25,007 nucleotides of DNA from Ignavibacteriales bacterium (GTDB lineage: Bacteria > Bacteroidota > Ignavibacteria > Ignavibacteriales > Ignavibacteriaceae): contig JAGUXE010000171.1 in the NCBI GenBank assembly GCA_020061995.1, positions 1-25,007 on the forward strand. The letters are read 5' to 3'. Positions 9,324-17,802 of this stretch are shown here, in pieces. The notes below the pieces were generated by a model, which was not told the DNA's origin, did no database searches, and worked only from the letters and a program-made list of their open reading frames with translations. Within the stretch, counting starts at the first letter, position 1. Each line of letters starts with the position of its first letter. A program made the translations under genes and the position numbers.

Positions 9324-10497
9324 TTCGAATTATGTTAAAAAGGATTTACCCGCAAGTCTCCAAAAAGCTGGATTAGTACTTATCGCAATTGGAATTATTG
9401 GGGGTATAGGTGCCTTCATATTAAATGCAGAACAAGCCGCATTTAATTATTTATTAGGATTTATGTTCTTAATGAGTATTGGTGTTGGGGCTCTTTTCTT
9501 GATTGCTCTAGAGTATGTAGCAGGAGCTGATTGGAGCACACCTATTAGAAGAATAATTGAGTATACAGCCTCAGTAACTCCCTATTTATTGTTGCTGGCT
9601 ATTCCAATTTTATTTAGTATGCATTCACTTTTTCATTGGTCTCACACTGAAGCTGTTGAAACCGATAAAATTTTGAAGGGTAAAGAACCTTATCTAAATG
9701 AAATATTCTTCATTATTCGTGTTGTCGTAGTTTTTGGATTATGGGCTTTGTTCTATTTCCTACTGACTAGAAATTCAAGGAAACAGGACATTTCTAAAGA
9801 TCAAAAATTAACAAAGATAAATATTAAATTGTCTGCGATATTTATACCCGTGTTTGCGATTACTGCCTCAGTCGCATCTATTGATTGGATGATGAGTCTC
9901 GAAGCACATTGGTTTTCGACTATCTTTGGCGTTTATTTCTTTGCCGGATCAGTGGTTGCAGCTTTAGCGGTTATAACTTATGCAACAGTTAAACTTCGAG
10001 AAGCCGGTTATTTGCACCCCAAAATGGTTGATGATCATTACTATAGTTTAGGAGCTCTTCTATTTGCTTTTGTAAATTTTTGGGGATATATAGCTTTTTC
10101 TCAATATTTGTTGATTTGGTATGCCAATTTACCGGAAGAAACATTCTGGTTTTTAGCAAGATGGCAGGGCTCTTGGATCTATATTTCTTTAGCATTAATT
10201 TTTATTCATTTTATTGTCCCATATTCCATTTTATTATCACAGCCGGCTAAAATGGATGCGAAGAAATTGAAATTTGCTTCACTATGGATTTTATTCGCTC
10301 ATCTTTTAGATTTGTATTGGTTAATTCTTCCTACTTATCACGGTGAGTCCTCAATCTTATCGTTTTTACTTGGATTATCTTTCCCGATTGCAGCTATTGG
10401 TGGCATAATAGTATTGTTCTATCTTAATTCTAAGAAAACAAATATGGTTCCTATAGGTGACCCTAAACTTGATCGCGGACTTAATTTCAGATTATAA
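9310..10497 (+). CDS. actF: Alternative complex III NrfD-like membrane subunit ActF
   Basis: The 395-residue polytopic membrane protein has about ten helices and is the second NrfD/PsrC-like subunit of alternative complex III, paralogous to ActC. Recognisable stretches include LEYVAGADWSTPIRR at about residues 69-83, a SMHSLFHWSH loop, and SIDWMMSLEAHWFSTIFGVY, all typical of ActF. It is proposed to form a quinone site or proton-conducting half-channel in the membrane arm. The ATG lies inside the end of actDE (14-base overlap) with AGGAG about ten bases upstream. It is followed after 18 bases by the cytochrome c gene. Confidence 0.92.
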   Translation: MSQSNSNYVKKDLPASLQKAGLVLIAIGIIGGIGAFILNAEQAAFNYLLGFMFLMSIGVGALFLIALEYVAGADWSTPIRRIIEYTASVTPYLLLLAIPILFSMHSLFHWSHTEAVETDKILKGKEPYLNEIFFIIRVVVVFGLWALFYFLLTRNSRKQDISKDQKLTKINIKLSAIFIPVFAITASVASIDWMMSLEAHWFSTIFGVYFFAGSVVAALAVITYATVKLREAGYLHPKMVDDHYYSLGALLFAFVNFWGYIAFSQYLLIWYANLPEETFWFLARWQGSWIYISLALIFIHFIVPYSILLSQPAKMDAKKLKFASLWILFAHLLDLYWLILPTYHGESSILSFLLGLSFPIAAIGGIIVLFYLNSKKTNMVPIGDPKLDRGLNFRL

Positions 10498-10515
10498 TTT
10501 TATAAGAATAGATAT

Positions 10516-11442
10516 ATGGAAAAAGAAAAATTTTCGATTGATAAACTTTTAGAAAAACCATTTTATATAATAGCGACTGCGTATCCTATTTTTTTAGTTG
10601 CAGTGATTGGTATTGGGTTTATCTATCTTTTTAATAATGAACAAATTTCAAGAAACAGTTTAACACCAGCACCTCCGGATACTTTGGTTGTTGTTTCTGA
10701 ATTAACAGTTCAAGATCCACGGATCGCATCAGCAATTGATATGTCGCAAATAACTACTCCGACAACCGAAATGATTGAGAAAGGGAAGAACCTATATACT
10801 ACAGTTTGTTCTTCATGTCATGGTACTGAAGGAAAGGGAGATGGGGTTGCCGGTGTTGCGTTAAATCCCAAACCAAGAAATTTTTATGATGAGTCAGGAT
10901 GGAAAAACGGTAGAAAATTTTTTGAAATGTATAATACATTAGAAAAGGGGATCGCCGCTAATGGGATGCCTTCGTATGATTATATGGCAGTTGAGGAACG
11001 TGTAGCAATTTTACAGTATGTTCGTAAAACATTAATGGTAAATCCTCCTATTGATTCACAACAGGAATTAGCTGAACTTGATAAGACATATAGTCTTTCC
11101 GCAGGTATGAAAGTTGCCGGCACAATTCCGGTTAGCAATGCAAGCGTTTTAATTCAAAAAGAAACATTACCAAAATCACAAAAAATTATTCAAATCATTG
11201 CGAAGATGAATGAATTAAAAAGTTCAAATTCATCAGCACAATTATTTTTTGATATATCAATAGACTCAGAGAAGGCTGTATTAACACTACTAAACACTAA
11301 GTTGTGGCTTAGAAGTGAAAAAGACTTTTCTCAGATTATTACAAATGAAACTGTGATAAACGGTTTTAGTCCAAAAATAATAAATTTAAGTAGTCAGCAA
11401 TTACGTGAGCTTTATTCATTGTTAAAAACAGTTGTTGTTTAG
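10516..11442 (+). CDS. Membrane-anchored monohaem cytochrome c with an unrecognised C-terminal domain
   Basis: The 308-residue protein has an N-terminal membrane helix at about residues 17-39 and a class I cytochrome c domain with C98-SS-C101-H102 and axial-ligand candidate M152 in NGMPSYD. Residues about 190-308 form an extra domain with no haem motif or recognised family. It sits between actF and the oxidase genes, so a role as the fixed electron carrier from alternative complex III to the A2-type oxidase is a reasonable inference. Oxidase subunit II here has no fused cytochrome domain, which makes a separate carrier likely. No clear ribosome-binding site precedes the ATG. Confidence 0.85.
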   Translation: MEKEKFSIDKLLEKPFYIIATAYPIFLVAVIGIGFIYLFNNEQISRNSLTPAPPDTLVVVSELTVQDPRIASAIDMSQITTPTTEMIEKGKNLYTTVCSSCHGTEGKGDGVAGVALNPKPRNFYDESGWKNGRKFFEMYNTLEKGIAANGMPSYDYMAVEERVAILQYVRKTLMVNPPIDSQQELAELDKTYSLSAGMKVAGTIPVSNASVLIQKETLPKSQKIIQIIAKMNELKSSNSSAQLFFDISIDSEKAVLTLLNTKLWLRSEKDFSQIITNETVINGFSPKIINLSSQQLRELYSLLKTVVV

Positions 11443-11465
11443 GTGAATGATTTTCAGTTGAATTT

Positions 11466-11471
11466 TAGGAG
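11466..11471 (+). promoter_or_regulatory. Ribosome-binding site deciding the sco start
   Basis: TAGGAG lies seven bases before ATG 11479. It supports that start over the GTG at 11443, which has no such site and would put a polar extension ahead of the signal sequence. Confidence 0.7.
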
Positions 11472-11478
11472 TTCTCCC

Positions 11479-12267
11479 ATGTGGAGTGAAATTATTAAAG
11501 TATTTTCTCTTTCCTTATTTTTAACATTAAGCATTTCAATTTTTGGACAAACGAGTGATGTTGAAATTGGTATTGATGAAAAATTGGGCGAACAGTTTCC
11601 ATTAGAATCACTTTTTTATGATGAAGATGGAAATTTAATTCAGCTCAAAGAAATTATTAATAAGCCAACTTTGTTGATGTTCGTTTATTATGAATGTCCC
11701 GGTATTTGTAATCCTCTAATGTCAGAAGTTGCATCACTTGTCAACAAAGTTGATATGATTCCCGGTGTAGATTATCAGATTATTTCGATCTCTTTTGATG
11801 AACTGGAAAAACCCGAAGTTGCCTTGAGGAAAAAAAATGGATTCTTAAATGCAATCAAGAAAAAAATTGATCCTTTGGCTTGGCGGTTTCTAACCGGAGA
11901 TAGTATTTATATAAAAAAAGCAACTGACGGTGCTGGTTTTTATTTCAAAAGAGAAGGAAAAGATTTTTTGCATGCCGGAGCATTGATTTTTTTAGCTCCG
12001 GATGGAAAAATTACAAGATATTTGCCGGGTACAACTTTTTTACCATTTGATATTAAAATGGCGATTATAGAGGCATCTGAAGGAAAAGTTACTCCCACAA
12101 TTGCCAAAGTTTTGAAATTTTGTTTTAGTTATGATGCTCAAGGAAAGAAATATGCGCTTAATGTAACGCGTATTGCAGCAACTATCACAATTGTGTTTGC
12201 ATTAGTTTATGTTATTTTTATCTCAATTAAACCTCGTCATAAAGAGAAGATCAATAAAGGTGAATAA
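11479..12267 (+). CDS. Sco1/SenC-type copper chaperone for cytochrome c oxidase
   Basis: The 262-residue protein has an N-terminal signal sequence or anchor ending near FGQ (residues 22-24), a thioredoxin-like fold with the copper site C73-PGI-C77 and H165 (FLHAGALIF), and a C-terminal membrane helix at about 232-250. Sco proteins deliver copper to, or reduce, the CuA site of oxidase subunit II, which lies four genes downstream. I chose the ATG at 11479 because TAGGAG at 11466-11471 precedes it by seven bases and the signal sequence then starts cleanly. A GTG at 11443 directly after the upstream stop would add 12 polar residues ahead of the signal. Confidence 0.9.
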   Translation: MWSEIIKVFSLSLFLTLSISIFGQTSDVEIGIDEKLGEQFPLESLFYDEDGNLIQLKEIINKPTLLMFVYYECPGICNPLMSEVASLVNKVDMIPGVDYQIISISFDELEKPEVALRKKNGFLNAIKKKIDPLAWRFLTGDSIYIKKATDGAGFYFKREGKDFLHAGALIFLAPDGKITRYLPGTTFLPFDIKMAIIEASEGKVTPTIAKVLKFCFSYDAQGKKYALNVTRIAATITIVFALVYVIFISIKPRHKEKINKGE

Positions 12268-12270
12268 AGT

Positions 12271-13926
12271 ATGACAAGTCATTCTTCTTCAAAAGATGGA
12301 TACGAAAGTTATTTGGATTATAGGGGAAAAGGGACAGGACTAAAATCCTGGATTTTTTCAACTGATCATAAGAGAATTGGTATATTGTATTTAATTACGA
12401 TGCTTATCTTTTTTACTGTCGGCGTCACATTTGGATTTCTGATGCGTCTCGAATTGATTGCCCCGGGCAAAACGATTATGGATCCACAGACATATAATTC
12501 GATTTTTACTCTACATGGAATAATAATGATTTTCTTGTTTATTATTCCCGGATTACCTGCAGTATTTGGTAATTTCTTTTTACCTATTATGGTTGGAGCA
12601 AAAGATGTGTCGTTTCCAAGATTGAATTTGCTCTCTTGGTGGTTATTCCTTATCGGCGGATTACTGGCAATTATTGCAGTGTTCTTACCAGGTGGACCAG
12701 CAGATACCGGTTGGACTTTCTACATCCCTTATAGCGTGAGAACTTCAACAAATGTTTTTCCTGCACTGCTTGCAGCATTTGTTCTTGGGTTTTCATCTAT
12801 TTTAACCGGACTAAATTTTGTTACAACAATTCATCGTCTAAGAGCACCCGGAATGGGTTGGTTTAAAATGCCACTTTTTGTCTGGTCACTTTACTCAACT
12901 GCGTGGATTCAAGTTTTGGCAACACCAATTATTGGTATAACATTAATTTTGGTGATTTTTGAAAGAGCTTTTGGTTTCGGAATTTTTGACCCTGCATTGG
13001 GTGGAGATCCTGTTCTTTATCAGCATCTATTCTGGATTTACTCCCATCCAGCTGTTTATATAATGATTATTCCTGCAATGGGAGTTATTTCAGAAATTAT
13101 TCCTGTCTTTTCTCACAGAACAATTTTTGGATATAAATTCATTGCATTTTCAAGTATCGCAATTGCTTTATTTGGCTCATTAGTCTGGGCACATCATATG
13201 TTTACGGTTGGAATGAGTGGAACTGCAATGTTCATATTTTCTCTATTAACATTTCTTGTTGCTATACCAAGTGCAGTCAAAGTTTTCAATTGGGTTTCAA
13301 CCTTGTATAAGGGATCAATTTCTACAGATCCGCCATTATTGTATGCTTTGGCATTTATCTTCCTTTTTTCTATAGGTGGATTTACCGGATTAATTCAGGG
13401 CGCACTTTCTGTTAATATGCATATTCACGATACTTCATTTATAGTTGCACATTTTCACTATGTAATGTTCGGAGGAACTGGCTTCGGTATATTTGCGGCA
13501 TTACACTATTGGTTTCCGAAAATGTTTGCCAGAAAATACAATATGAAGAATGCTAAAGTTGGATTCTGGACTTTGTTTGTTGGATTTAATGTCCTTTATT
13601 TTCCGATGTTCGTTATGGGTTGGTTAGGAATGCCAAGAAGATATTATGATTATTTACCCGAATATCATCTTTATCATTTTGTGTCGACAATTGGCTCTTG
13701 GATATTAATTATTGGCTTAATAATAATGATCGGTAATTTTATTTATGCTGTGTTAAAAGGTGAAAAGACCTCAGAAATGAATCCGTGGGGTGGTGAAACA
13801 CTTGAATGGCATGTCCCAACACCTCCACCATTAGAGAATTTTGATGAAATTCCAATTATAGAAACTGATCCTTATCAGTATAAAGATAATGATCTTAGTC
13901 ACGAAAAAGCTAAGGAGGTAAATTGA
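12271..13926 (+). CDS. ctaD: Cytochrome c oxidase subunit I, A2-type haem-copper oxidase
   Basis: The 551-residue polytopic subunit has all metal ligands: H82 and H396 for low-spin haem, H394 for high-spin haem, and H259, H308 and H309 for CuB, with Y263 placed for the His-Tyr cross-link. WIYSHPAVY at 255-263 replaces the HPEVY of A1 enzymes; the YS pair before HP marks the A2 subfamily. K337 (IPSAVKVF) fits the K channel. It reduces O2 to water and pumps protons in the inner membrane. Its neighbours are sco and subunits III, IV and II. Its TGA stop overlaps the TTG start of subunit III. Confidence 0.95.
   Translation: MTSHSSSKDGYESYLDYRGKGTGLKSWIFSTDHKRIGILYLITMLIFFTVGVTFGFLMRLELIAPGKTIMDPQTYNSIFTLHGIIMIFLFIIPGLPAVFGNFFLPIMVGAKDVSFPRLNLLSWWLFLIGGLLAIIAVFLPGGPADTGWTFYIPYSVRTSTNVFPALLAAFVLGFSSILTGLNFVTTIHRLRAPGMGWFKMPLFVWSLYSTAWIQVLATPIIGITLILVIFERAFGFGIFDPALGGDPVLYQHLFWIYSHPAVYIMIIPAMGVISEIIPVFSHRTIFGYKFIAFSSIAIALFGSLVWAHHMFTVGMSGTAMFIFSLLTFLVAIPSAVKVFNWVSTLYKGSISTDPPLLYALAFIFLFSIGGFTGLIQGALSVNMHIHDTSFIVAHFHYVMFGGTGFGIFAALHYWFPKMFARKYNMKNAKVGFWTLFVGFNVLYFPMFVMGWLGMPRRYYDYLPEYHLYHFVSTIGSWILIIGLIIMIGNFIYAVLKGEKTSEMNPWGGETLEWHVPTPPPLENFDEIPIIETDPYQYKDNDLSHEKAKEVN
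13912..13919 (+). promoter_or_regulatory. Consensus ribosome-binding site for the TTG-started subunit III gene
   Basis: AAGGAGGT is a full anti-16S match, placed inside the end of the subunit I gene, just before the TTG at 13923. It is the strongest such site in the operon and compensates for the weak start codon. Confidence 0.7.
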
Positions 13927-14543
13927 GCAGTTCAGAACAGAGTGTAGCTCACGTTCATCGGGATGACATTGGTTCCCGTCTTGGCATGTGGCTTTTTTTA
14001 TTTACCGAGTTAATTTTATTTGGGGGTATGTTTATAGTTTATGCTATTTACCGTTTTACTCATCAACAAGAATTTCATCTTGCTGCCAAAGAATTAAATA
14101 CATTATTCGGTACGCTTAATACAATCATACTATTGACGAGCAGCCTAACGATGGCGTTATCAATTACTGCGTTGCAAAAAAATCAAAAAGGATTATCAAT
14201 CTTTTTACAATTAACGACCATTGTTTTTGCTTTGGCCTTTATGGTAAATAAATTTTTTGAATGGTCTGCCAAATTTCATCATGGGTTATTTCCCGGTTCC
14301 GATGTTTTATTGGAAAAGAGTAATGGTGAAATATTATTTTTCGGTTTGTATTACATCATGACAGGCTTGCATGGGTTACATGTGATTATCGGTGTGGTTT
14401 TAATAGGTGTAATGACATACTTTACATCAAAAGACCGAATAACTTCAGATAATTTTGTAAGACTTGAATCCGCTGGTTTATATTGGCACTTAGTCGACAT
14501 AATATGGATTTTCTTGTTCCCATTATTCTATCTGATTACATAA
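13923..14543 (+). CDS. ctaE: Cytochrome c oxidase subunit III
   Basis: The 206-residue membrane protein has about five helices: SRLGMWLFLFTELILFGGMF at 18-37, later GLYYIMTGLHGLHVIIG and YWHLVDIIWIFLFPLFY, all hallmarks of subunit III. The start is TTG at 13923, which shares two bases with the subunit I stop (TTGA). A perfect AAGGAGGT at 13912-13919 supports it, although the spacing is short (four bases from GGAGG). No ATG lies nearby before the first helix. It stabilises the proton-pumping core of subunit I. Confidence 0.93.
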   Translation: MSSSEQSVAHVHRDDIGSRLGMWLFLFTELILFGGMFIVYAIYRFTHQQEFHLAAKELNTLFGTLNTIILLTSSLTMALSITALQKNQKGLSIFLQLTTIVFALAFMVNKFFEWSAKFHHGLFPGSDVLLEKSNGEILFFGLYYIMTGLHGLHVIIGVVLIGVMTYFTSKDRITSDNFVRLESAGLYWHLVDIIWIFLFPLFYLIT

Positions 14544-14552
14544 GGATTTTAA

Positions 14553-14846
14553 ATGGAAAATAATTCACATAGTGAAAAACATACGCCGCATTACGGTATT
14601 TATATATTTGTTTGGCTAGCATTGCTAATTCTTACAGGAGTGACTGTGGCTGTTGCCGGAATCGATTTCGGCGGATTAACAGTTGCTACCGCATTGATGA
14701 TTGCTAGCGTTAAATCATATCTTGTATTAACAATATTTATGCATTTAAAAAGTGAATCAAAAGTATTTTCGATTTTTGTTGGAGTAGCATTACTCTTTCT
14801 ATTAATCTCTTTTGTATTGCTTTTTGCAGATTATAGTTTTATGTAA
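14553..14846 (+). CDS. Cytochrome c oxidase subunit IV-like protein (CoxF/bacterial COX4 family)
   Basis: The 97-residue protein has three membrane helices and the family-typical pattern HYGIYIFVWLALLILTGVTV, then a VKSYLVLTIFMHLKSE segment between helices two and three. Bacterial subunit IV proteins are small accessory subunits found next to subunit III in A-type oxidases. An AAGGA ribosome-binding site lies six bases before the ATG, and the gene follows subunit III by nine bases. Confidence 0.88.
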   Translation: MENNSHSEKHTPHYGIYIFVWLALLILTGVTVAVAGIDFGGLTVATALMIASVKSYLVLTIFMHLKSESKVFSIFVGVALLFLLISFVLLFADYSFM

Positions 14847-14858
14847 AGGGAAAATCAA

Positions 14859-15509
14859 ATGTTTCCAAATTCATCTTATGCCGAATCCGTAGATTTTGCA
14901 TTTTGGTTTATAGTAGGGATTTCCTTTGCTCTACTTGTCTTAATAACTTTTTTAATGATATTTTTTGTTATTAAGTATAACAGAAAGAAAAATGTTAAAG
15001 CAGTTAATATTCATGGGAATCTACCTCTTGAAATATTATGGACAGTAATTCCCGTAATACTTTCGCTTGGAATGTTTTGGTATGGGTGGATGGGGTATGA
15101 AGATTTATCTAATCCTCCGGCTGATTCGATGGTAGTAAAAACTACAGGACAAATGTGGAAATGGACATACGAATATGATAATGGTTTGAAGACTGATACA
15201 CTTTTTGTACCTGTAAATAAACCGGTTAAAATAGATTTAATCTCTGCTGATGTAAATCATTCCTTTTATATTCCAGCTTTAAGAATAAAAAGAGATGTTA
15301 TTCCTAACAGAGAAAACTTTTTATGGTTCGAAGCAGACAATACCGGCTCCTTTGATATTGCGTGTGCAGAATACTGTGGATTGCAGCATTCATACATGTA
15401 CTCCAAAGTAGTTATTATGCCTGAAAATGAATTTACTGAATGGTTCAATGAAGCTACTGTTAAAATGAATTCAGTAGCAGCATCAACAGATACAACGTTA
15501 GCAAAATAA
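14859..15509 (+). CDS. ctaC: Cytochrome c oxidase subunit II with CuA site
   Basis: The 216-residue protein has two N-terminal membrane helices (about 13-40 and 57-79) and a periplasmic cupredoxin domain. The CuA ligands are complete: H134 (NHSFYIP), C169, E171, C173, H177 and M180 in CAEYCGLQHSYM. Aromatic residues in GQMWKWTYEY at 97-106 form the usual electron-entry patch. There is no cytochrome c domain after CuA, unlike caa3 oxidases, so a separate carrier must dock here. There is also no obvious cleavable signal before helix one. It is placed after subunits I, III and IV rather than before subunit I. An AAGGGA site precedes the ATG. Confidence 0.95.
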   Translation: MFPNSSYAESVDFAFWFIVGISFALLVLITFLMIFFVIKYNRKKNVKAVNIHGNLPLEILWTVIPVILSLGMFWYGWMGYEDLSNPPADSMVVKTTGQMWKWTYEYDNGLKTDTLFVPVNKPVKIDLISADVNHSFYIPALRIKRDVIPNRENFLWFEADNTGSFDIACAEYCGLQHSYMYSKVVIMPENEFTEWFNEATVKMNSVAASTDTTLAK

Positions 15510-15511
15510 AT

Positions 15512-16384
15512 TTGAAAAAAAATTACTTACATATTATTCTGGAATTAATGAAGATTAGAATTACATCCTTTGTTATGCTAACAACTTCCTTTGGTTACAT
15601 TTTAGCTTCGGGAAGTTTTACATGGGGGATAGTTTTTCCAACTTTCGGAATATTGTTACTGGCTTGTGCTTCTGCTGTTCTTAATCATTATCAGGAAAAA
15701 GATACAGATGCAATGATGGAGCGTACTAAATCACGACCTATCCCGGCAAAATTGATTTCAGAGAAATCAGTTTTAATTTTATTTTCAATACTCTTTCTCT
15801 CCGGTTTTTTCATTTTACTTTTTGATTCAGGAATTTTGGCGGCTTCACTAGGACTACTTGCAATTTTATGGTATAACGGTATTTATACGCCACTAAAGAA
15901 GAAAACAGCATTAGCCATTATTCCGGGTTCAGTGATTGGCGCAATTCCGCCTGTGGTTGGTTGGGTTGCCGGCGGTGGAAATGTATTTGATCCACAAATT
16001 ATATTAATTGCCTTCTTCTTTTTCATTTGGCAAATTCCTCACTTTTGGCTGCTTCTATTAGTATTCGGAAAAGATTATGAAGAAGCTGGTTTTCCAACTT
16101 TAACGCAGATTTTTTCAAAAGAACAACTTGCTAGGATAACTTTTATATGGACTTTTGCGACTGCAGTGACAAGTTTTTTACTTCCACTATTTAATGTTAT
16201 TAAAATATCTTATGCAAGTTTTGTAATTATATTAGCTGCTACTTGGTTGATTTATAAAGTCTCCAATCTGCTTCGTACAGATGTAGAACGTATTGAATTT
16301 AAATATGCTTTTAGAGAAATAAATCTATTTGTTATTTATATAATGCTGTCCGTTTCGGTGGACAGACTTTTCATCTTTATGTAA
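15512..16384 (+). CDS. ctaB: Protohaem IX farnesyltransferase (haem O synthase)
   Basis: The 290-residue polytopic membrane protein has the UbiA-family aspartate-rich motif beginning N58 (NHYQEKDTDAMMERTKSRP), a second conserved segment YTPLKKKTALAIIPGSVIGA at about 123-142, and the N-terminal LMKIRITSFVMLTT typical of CtaB/CyoE. It adds a farnesyl chain to haem b to make haem O, the precursor of haem A. No haem A synthase (ctaA) is visible in the window. The start TTG at 15512 lies two bases after the subunit II stop and gives a full-length N-terminus but has no ribosome-binding site. An in-frame ATG near 15548 would remove 12 residues and is the alternative. Confidence 0.92.
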   Translation: MKKNYLHIILELMKIRITSFVMLTTSFGYILASGSFTWGIVFPTFGILLLACASAVLNHYQEKDTDAMMERTKSRPIPAKLISEKSVLILFSILFLSGFFILLFDSGILAASLGLLAILWYNGIYTPLKKKTALAIIPGSVIGAIPPVVGWVAGGGNVFDPQIILIAFFFFIWQIPHFWLLLLVFGKDYEEAGFPTLTQIFSKEQLARITFIWTFATAVTSFLLPLFNVIKISYASFVIILAATWLIYKVSNLLRTDVERIEFKYAFREINLFVIYIMLSVSVDRLFIFM

Positions 16385-16408
16385 TTGAAAATAAAAGGTA
16401 AAACATAA

Positions 16409-17752
16409 ATGGAATTTTTAGATAATTTAGTACTTCCACAATCAGCAGAGCATATAGCGTTACTTCACTATATGACCCTATTGATTCTCTTCCTTTTTCT
16501 TCCGTTTATAAGTATTGTTCTGGGTGGGGCAACACTTTCTCTAATCTACAAAAGAAAAGGATTAAAAGAAGGTAATCCCAATTATACACGTTTTTCAAAA
16601 GATCTAATCGAACTTAGTACAGTTAATAAAAGTACAGGTATTATTCTTGGAATTGTTCCGATTTTAGCATTAATTCTAATTTTTGCGCAATTATTGCATA
16701 CGGCAAACTCCCCATCAATTTGGTATTTGATGGTATCTTTCATTTCAGTTACTGCTGGATTGGTATATATTTATGTGTATCGTTATTCGTTGACATTCAA
16801 AGATATTTTTGAATCCGTTTCTAATGAAAATTCTAAATTAGAGTTAAAAGAGAAATTTCAGTTTTATACACAAAGAGCAAAAATTGTAAATGATAAAAGT
16901 GGAGTTTGGGGAATAATTTTTCTTTATATAGCAACCTATTTTTATATCGCAGGTCTATCATCAGCAATTTCTCCTGATACTTGGGGAGAAAAAAGTGGTA
17001 TTATACATTTACTAACATCATGGGAAATCTTTCTTAAGTGGATTCATTTCCTAATTGGTTCTTTCGTAATAACAGGTGCATTAGTTTTATTCAATTTTTT
17101 CTTTTGGGAAGGTGGGATTGAGAACTTACCATCTGATTATTCTGAATTCGTAAAAAAGAAAGCCTTAACGCATACACTTGTGAACGCAGCAGTCCTCCCA
17201 TTCTTAGCCTTTTTAAACATTTTTGCTCTTCCCTCAACAGCTCTATCAACATCGCTCTTCGGAATTGTATTAATTGGACTATTTACTCTATTTATAGTTA
17301 TTCATCTTTTGTATGATATGATTAAAAATCAGCATGTACGTTTTTCAGGTTGGGTTTTCATTCTTGTTTTATTTTCATTGGTGTTTTTTGTCATTTCAGA
17401 TCAGATAGCTTTAAATAATTCCACTAAAAAACATTCTGTACTACTTTCTGCTAAGTTTGATGAATCTTTAAAAGAACTGAAAGCGACCGCAGGTGGAATT
17501 GGGGCAATAAGCGGGTTGGAAATTTATAATACGAAATGTGCCGCATGCCATCAGTTCGATAGAAAACTTGTGGGACCTGCTCATAAGGATGTTTTAGTGA
17601 AATATGAAGGCAACGTTGATAAGCTAGTCGAGTTTATCAACAATCCGGTTAAAGTCGATCCTGCGTACCCACCGATGCCAGCTCAAGGTTTGAAACCAAA
17701 TGAAGCTAAAGCTGTGGCGAAATATATTTTGGAGGAAGTGAAGAAGTATTAA
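16409..17752 (+). CDS. Polytopic membrane protein with C-terminal cytochrome c domain; membrane part resembles cytochrome bd subunit I
   Basis: The 447-residue protein has about eight membrane helices (roughly 18-47, 78-98, 104-125, 166-186, 205-231, 254-273, 281-303, 312-331) and a cytochrome c domain with C377-AA-C380-H381 and axial-ligand candidate M423 in PPMPAQG. Several histidines lie in or near helices (H20, H97, H213, H299). By eye, H20 before helix one, the following GNPNYTRFSKDLIEL stretch, and LKWIHFLIGSFVITGA around H213 resemble CydA, where equivalent positions bind haem. This comparison is from memory of the family and is not proof. It closes the act/cox operon 24 bases after ctaB, with AAAGGT before the ATG. 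It may be an oxygen-reductase relative, an electron carrier, or an assembly factor. Confidence 0.75.
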   Translation: MEFLDNLVLPQSAEHIALLHYMTLLILFLFLPFISIVLGGATLSLIYKRKGLKEGNPNYTRFSKDLIELSTVNKSTGIILGIVPILALILIFAQLLHTANSPSIWYLMVSFISVTAGLVYIYVYRYSLTFKDIFESVSNENSKLELKEKFQFYTQRAKIVNDKSGVWGIIFLYIATYFYIAGLSSAISPDTWGEKSGIIHLLTSWEIFLKWIHFLIGSFVITGALVLFNFFFWEGGIENLPSDYSEFVKKKALTHTLVNAAVLPFLAFLNIFALPSTALSTSLFGIVLIGLFTLFIVIHLLYDMIKNQHVRFSGWVFILVLFSLVFFVISDQIALNNSTKKHSVLLSAKFDESLKELKATAGGIGAISGLEIYNTKCAACHQFDRKLVGPAHKDVLVKYEGNVDKLVEFINNPVKVDPAYPPMPAQGLKPNEAKAVAKYILEEVKKY

Positions 17753-17760
17753 TTATTGGA

Positions 17761-17802
17761 TTGGCTGTCGTTAATTTTATAACTGACAGCCAATTTGTTT
17801 TC
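17761..17802 (+). terminator. Rho-independent terminator closing the act/cox operon
   Basis: TTGGCTGTC (17761-17769) pairs perfectly with GACAGCCAA (17785-17793). GTTA/TAAC can extend the stem past a one-base bulge. The T-rich tail TTTGTTTTC follows at 17794-17802. The hairpin lies nine bases after the stop of the cytochrome gene. On the minus strand the sequence after the stem is not T-rich, so it should act mainly on plus-strand transcripts. Confidence 0.85.
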
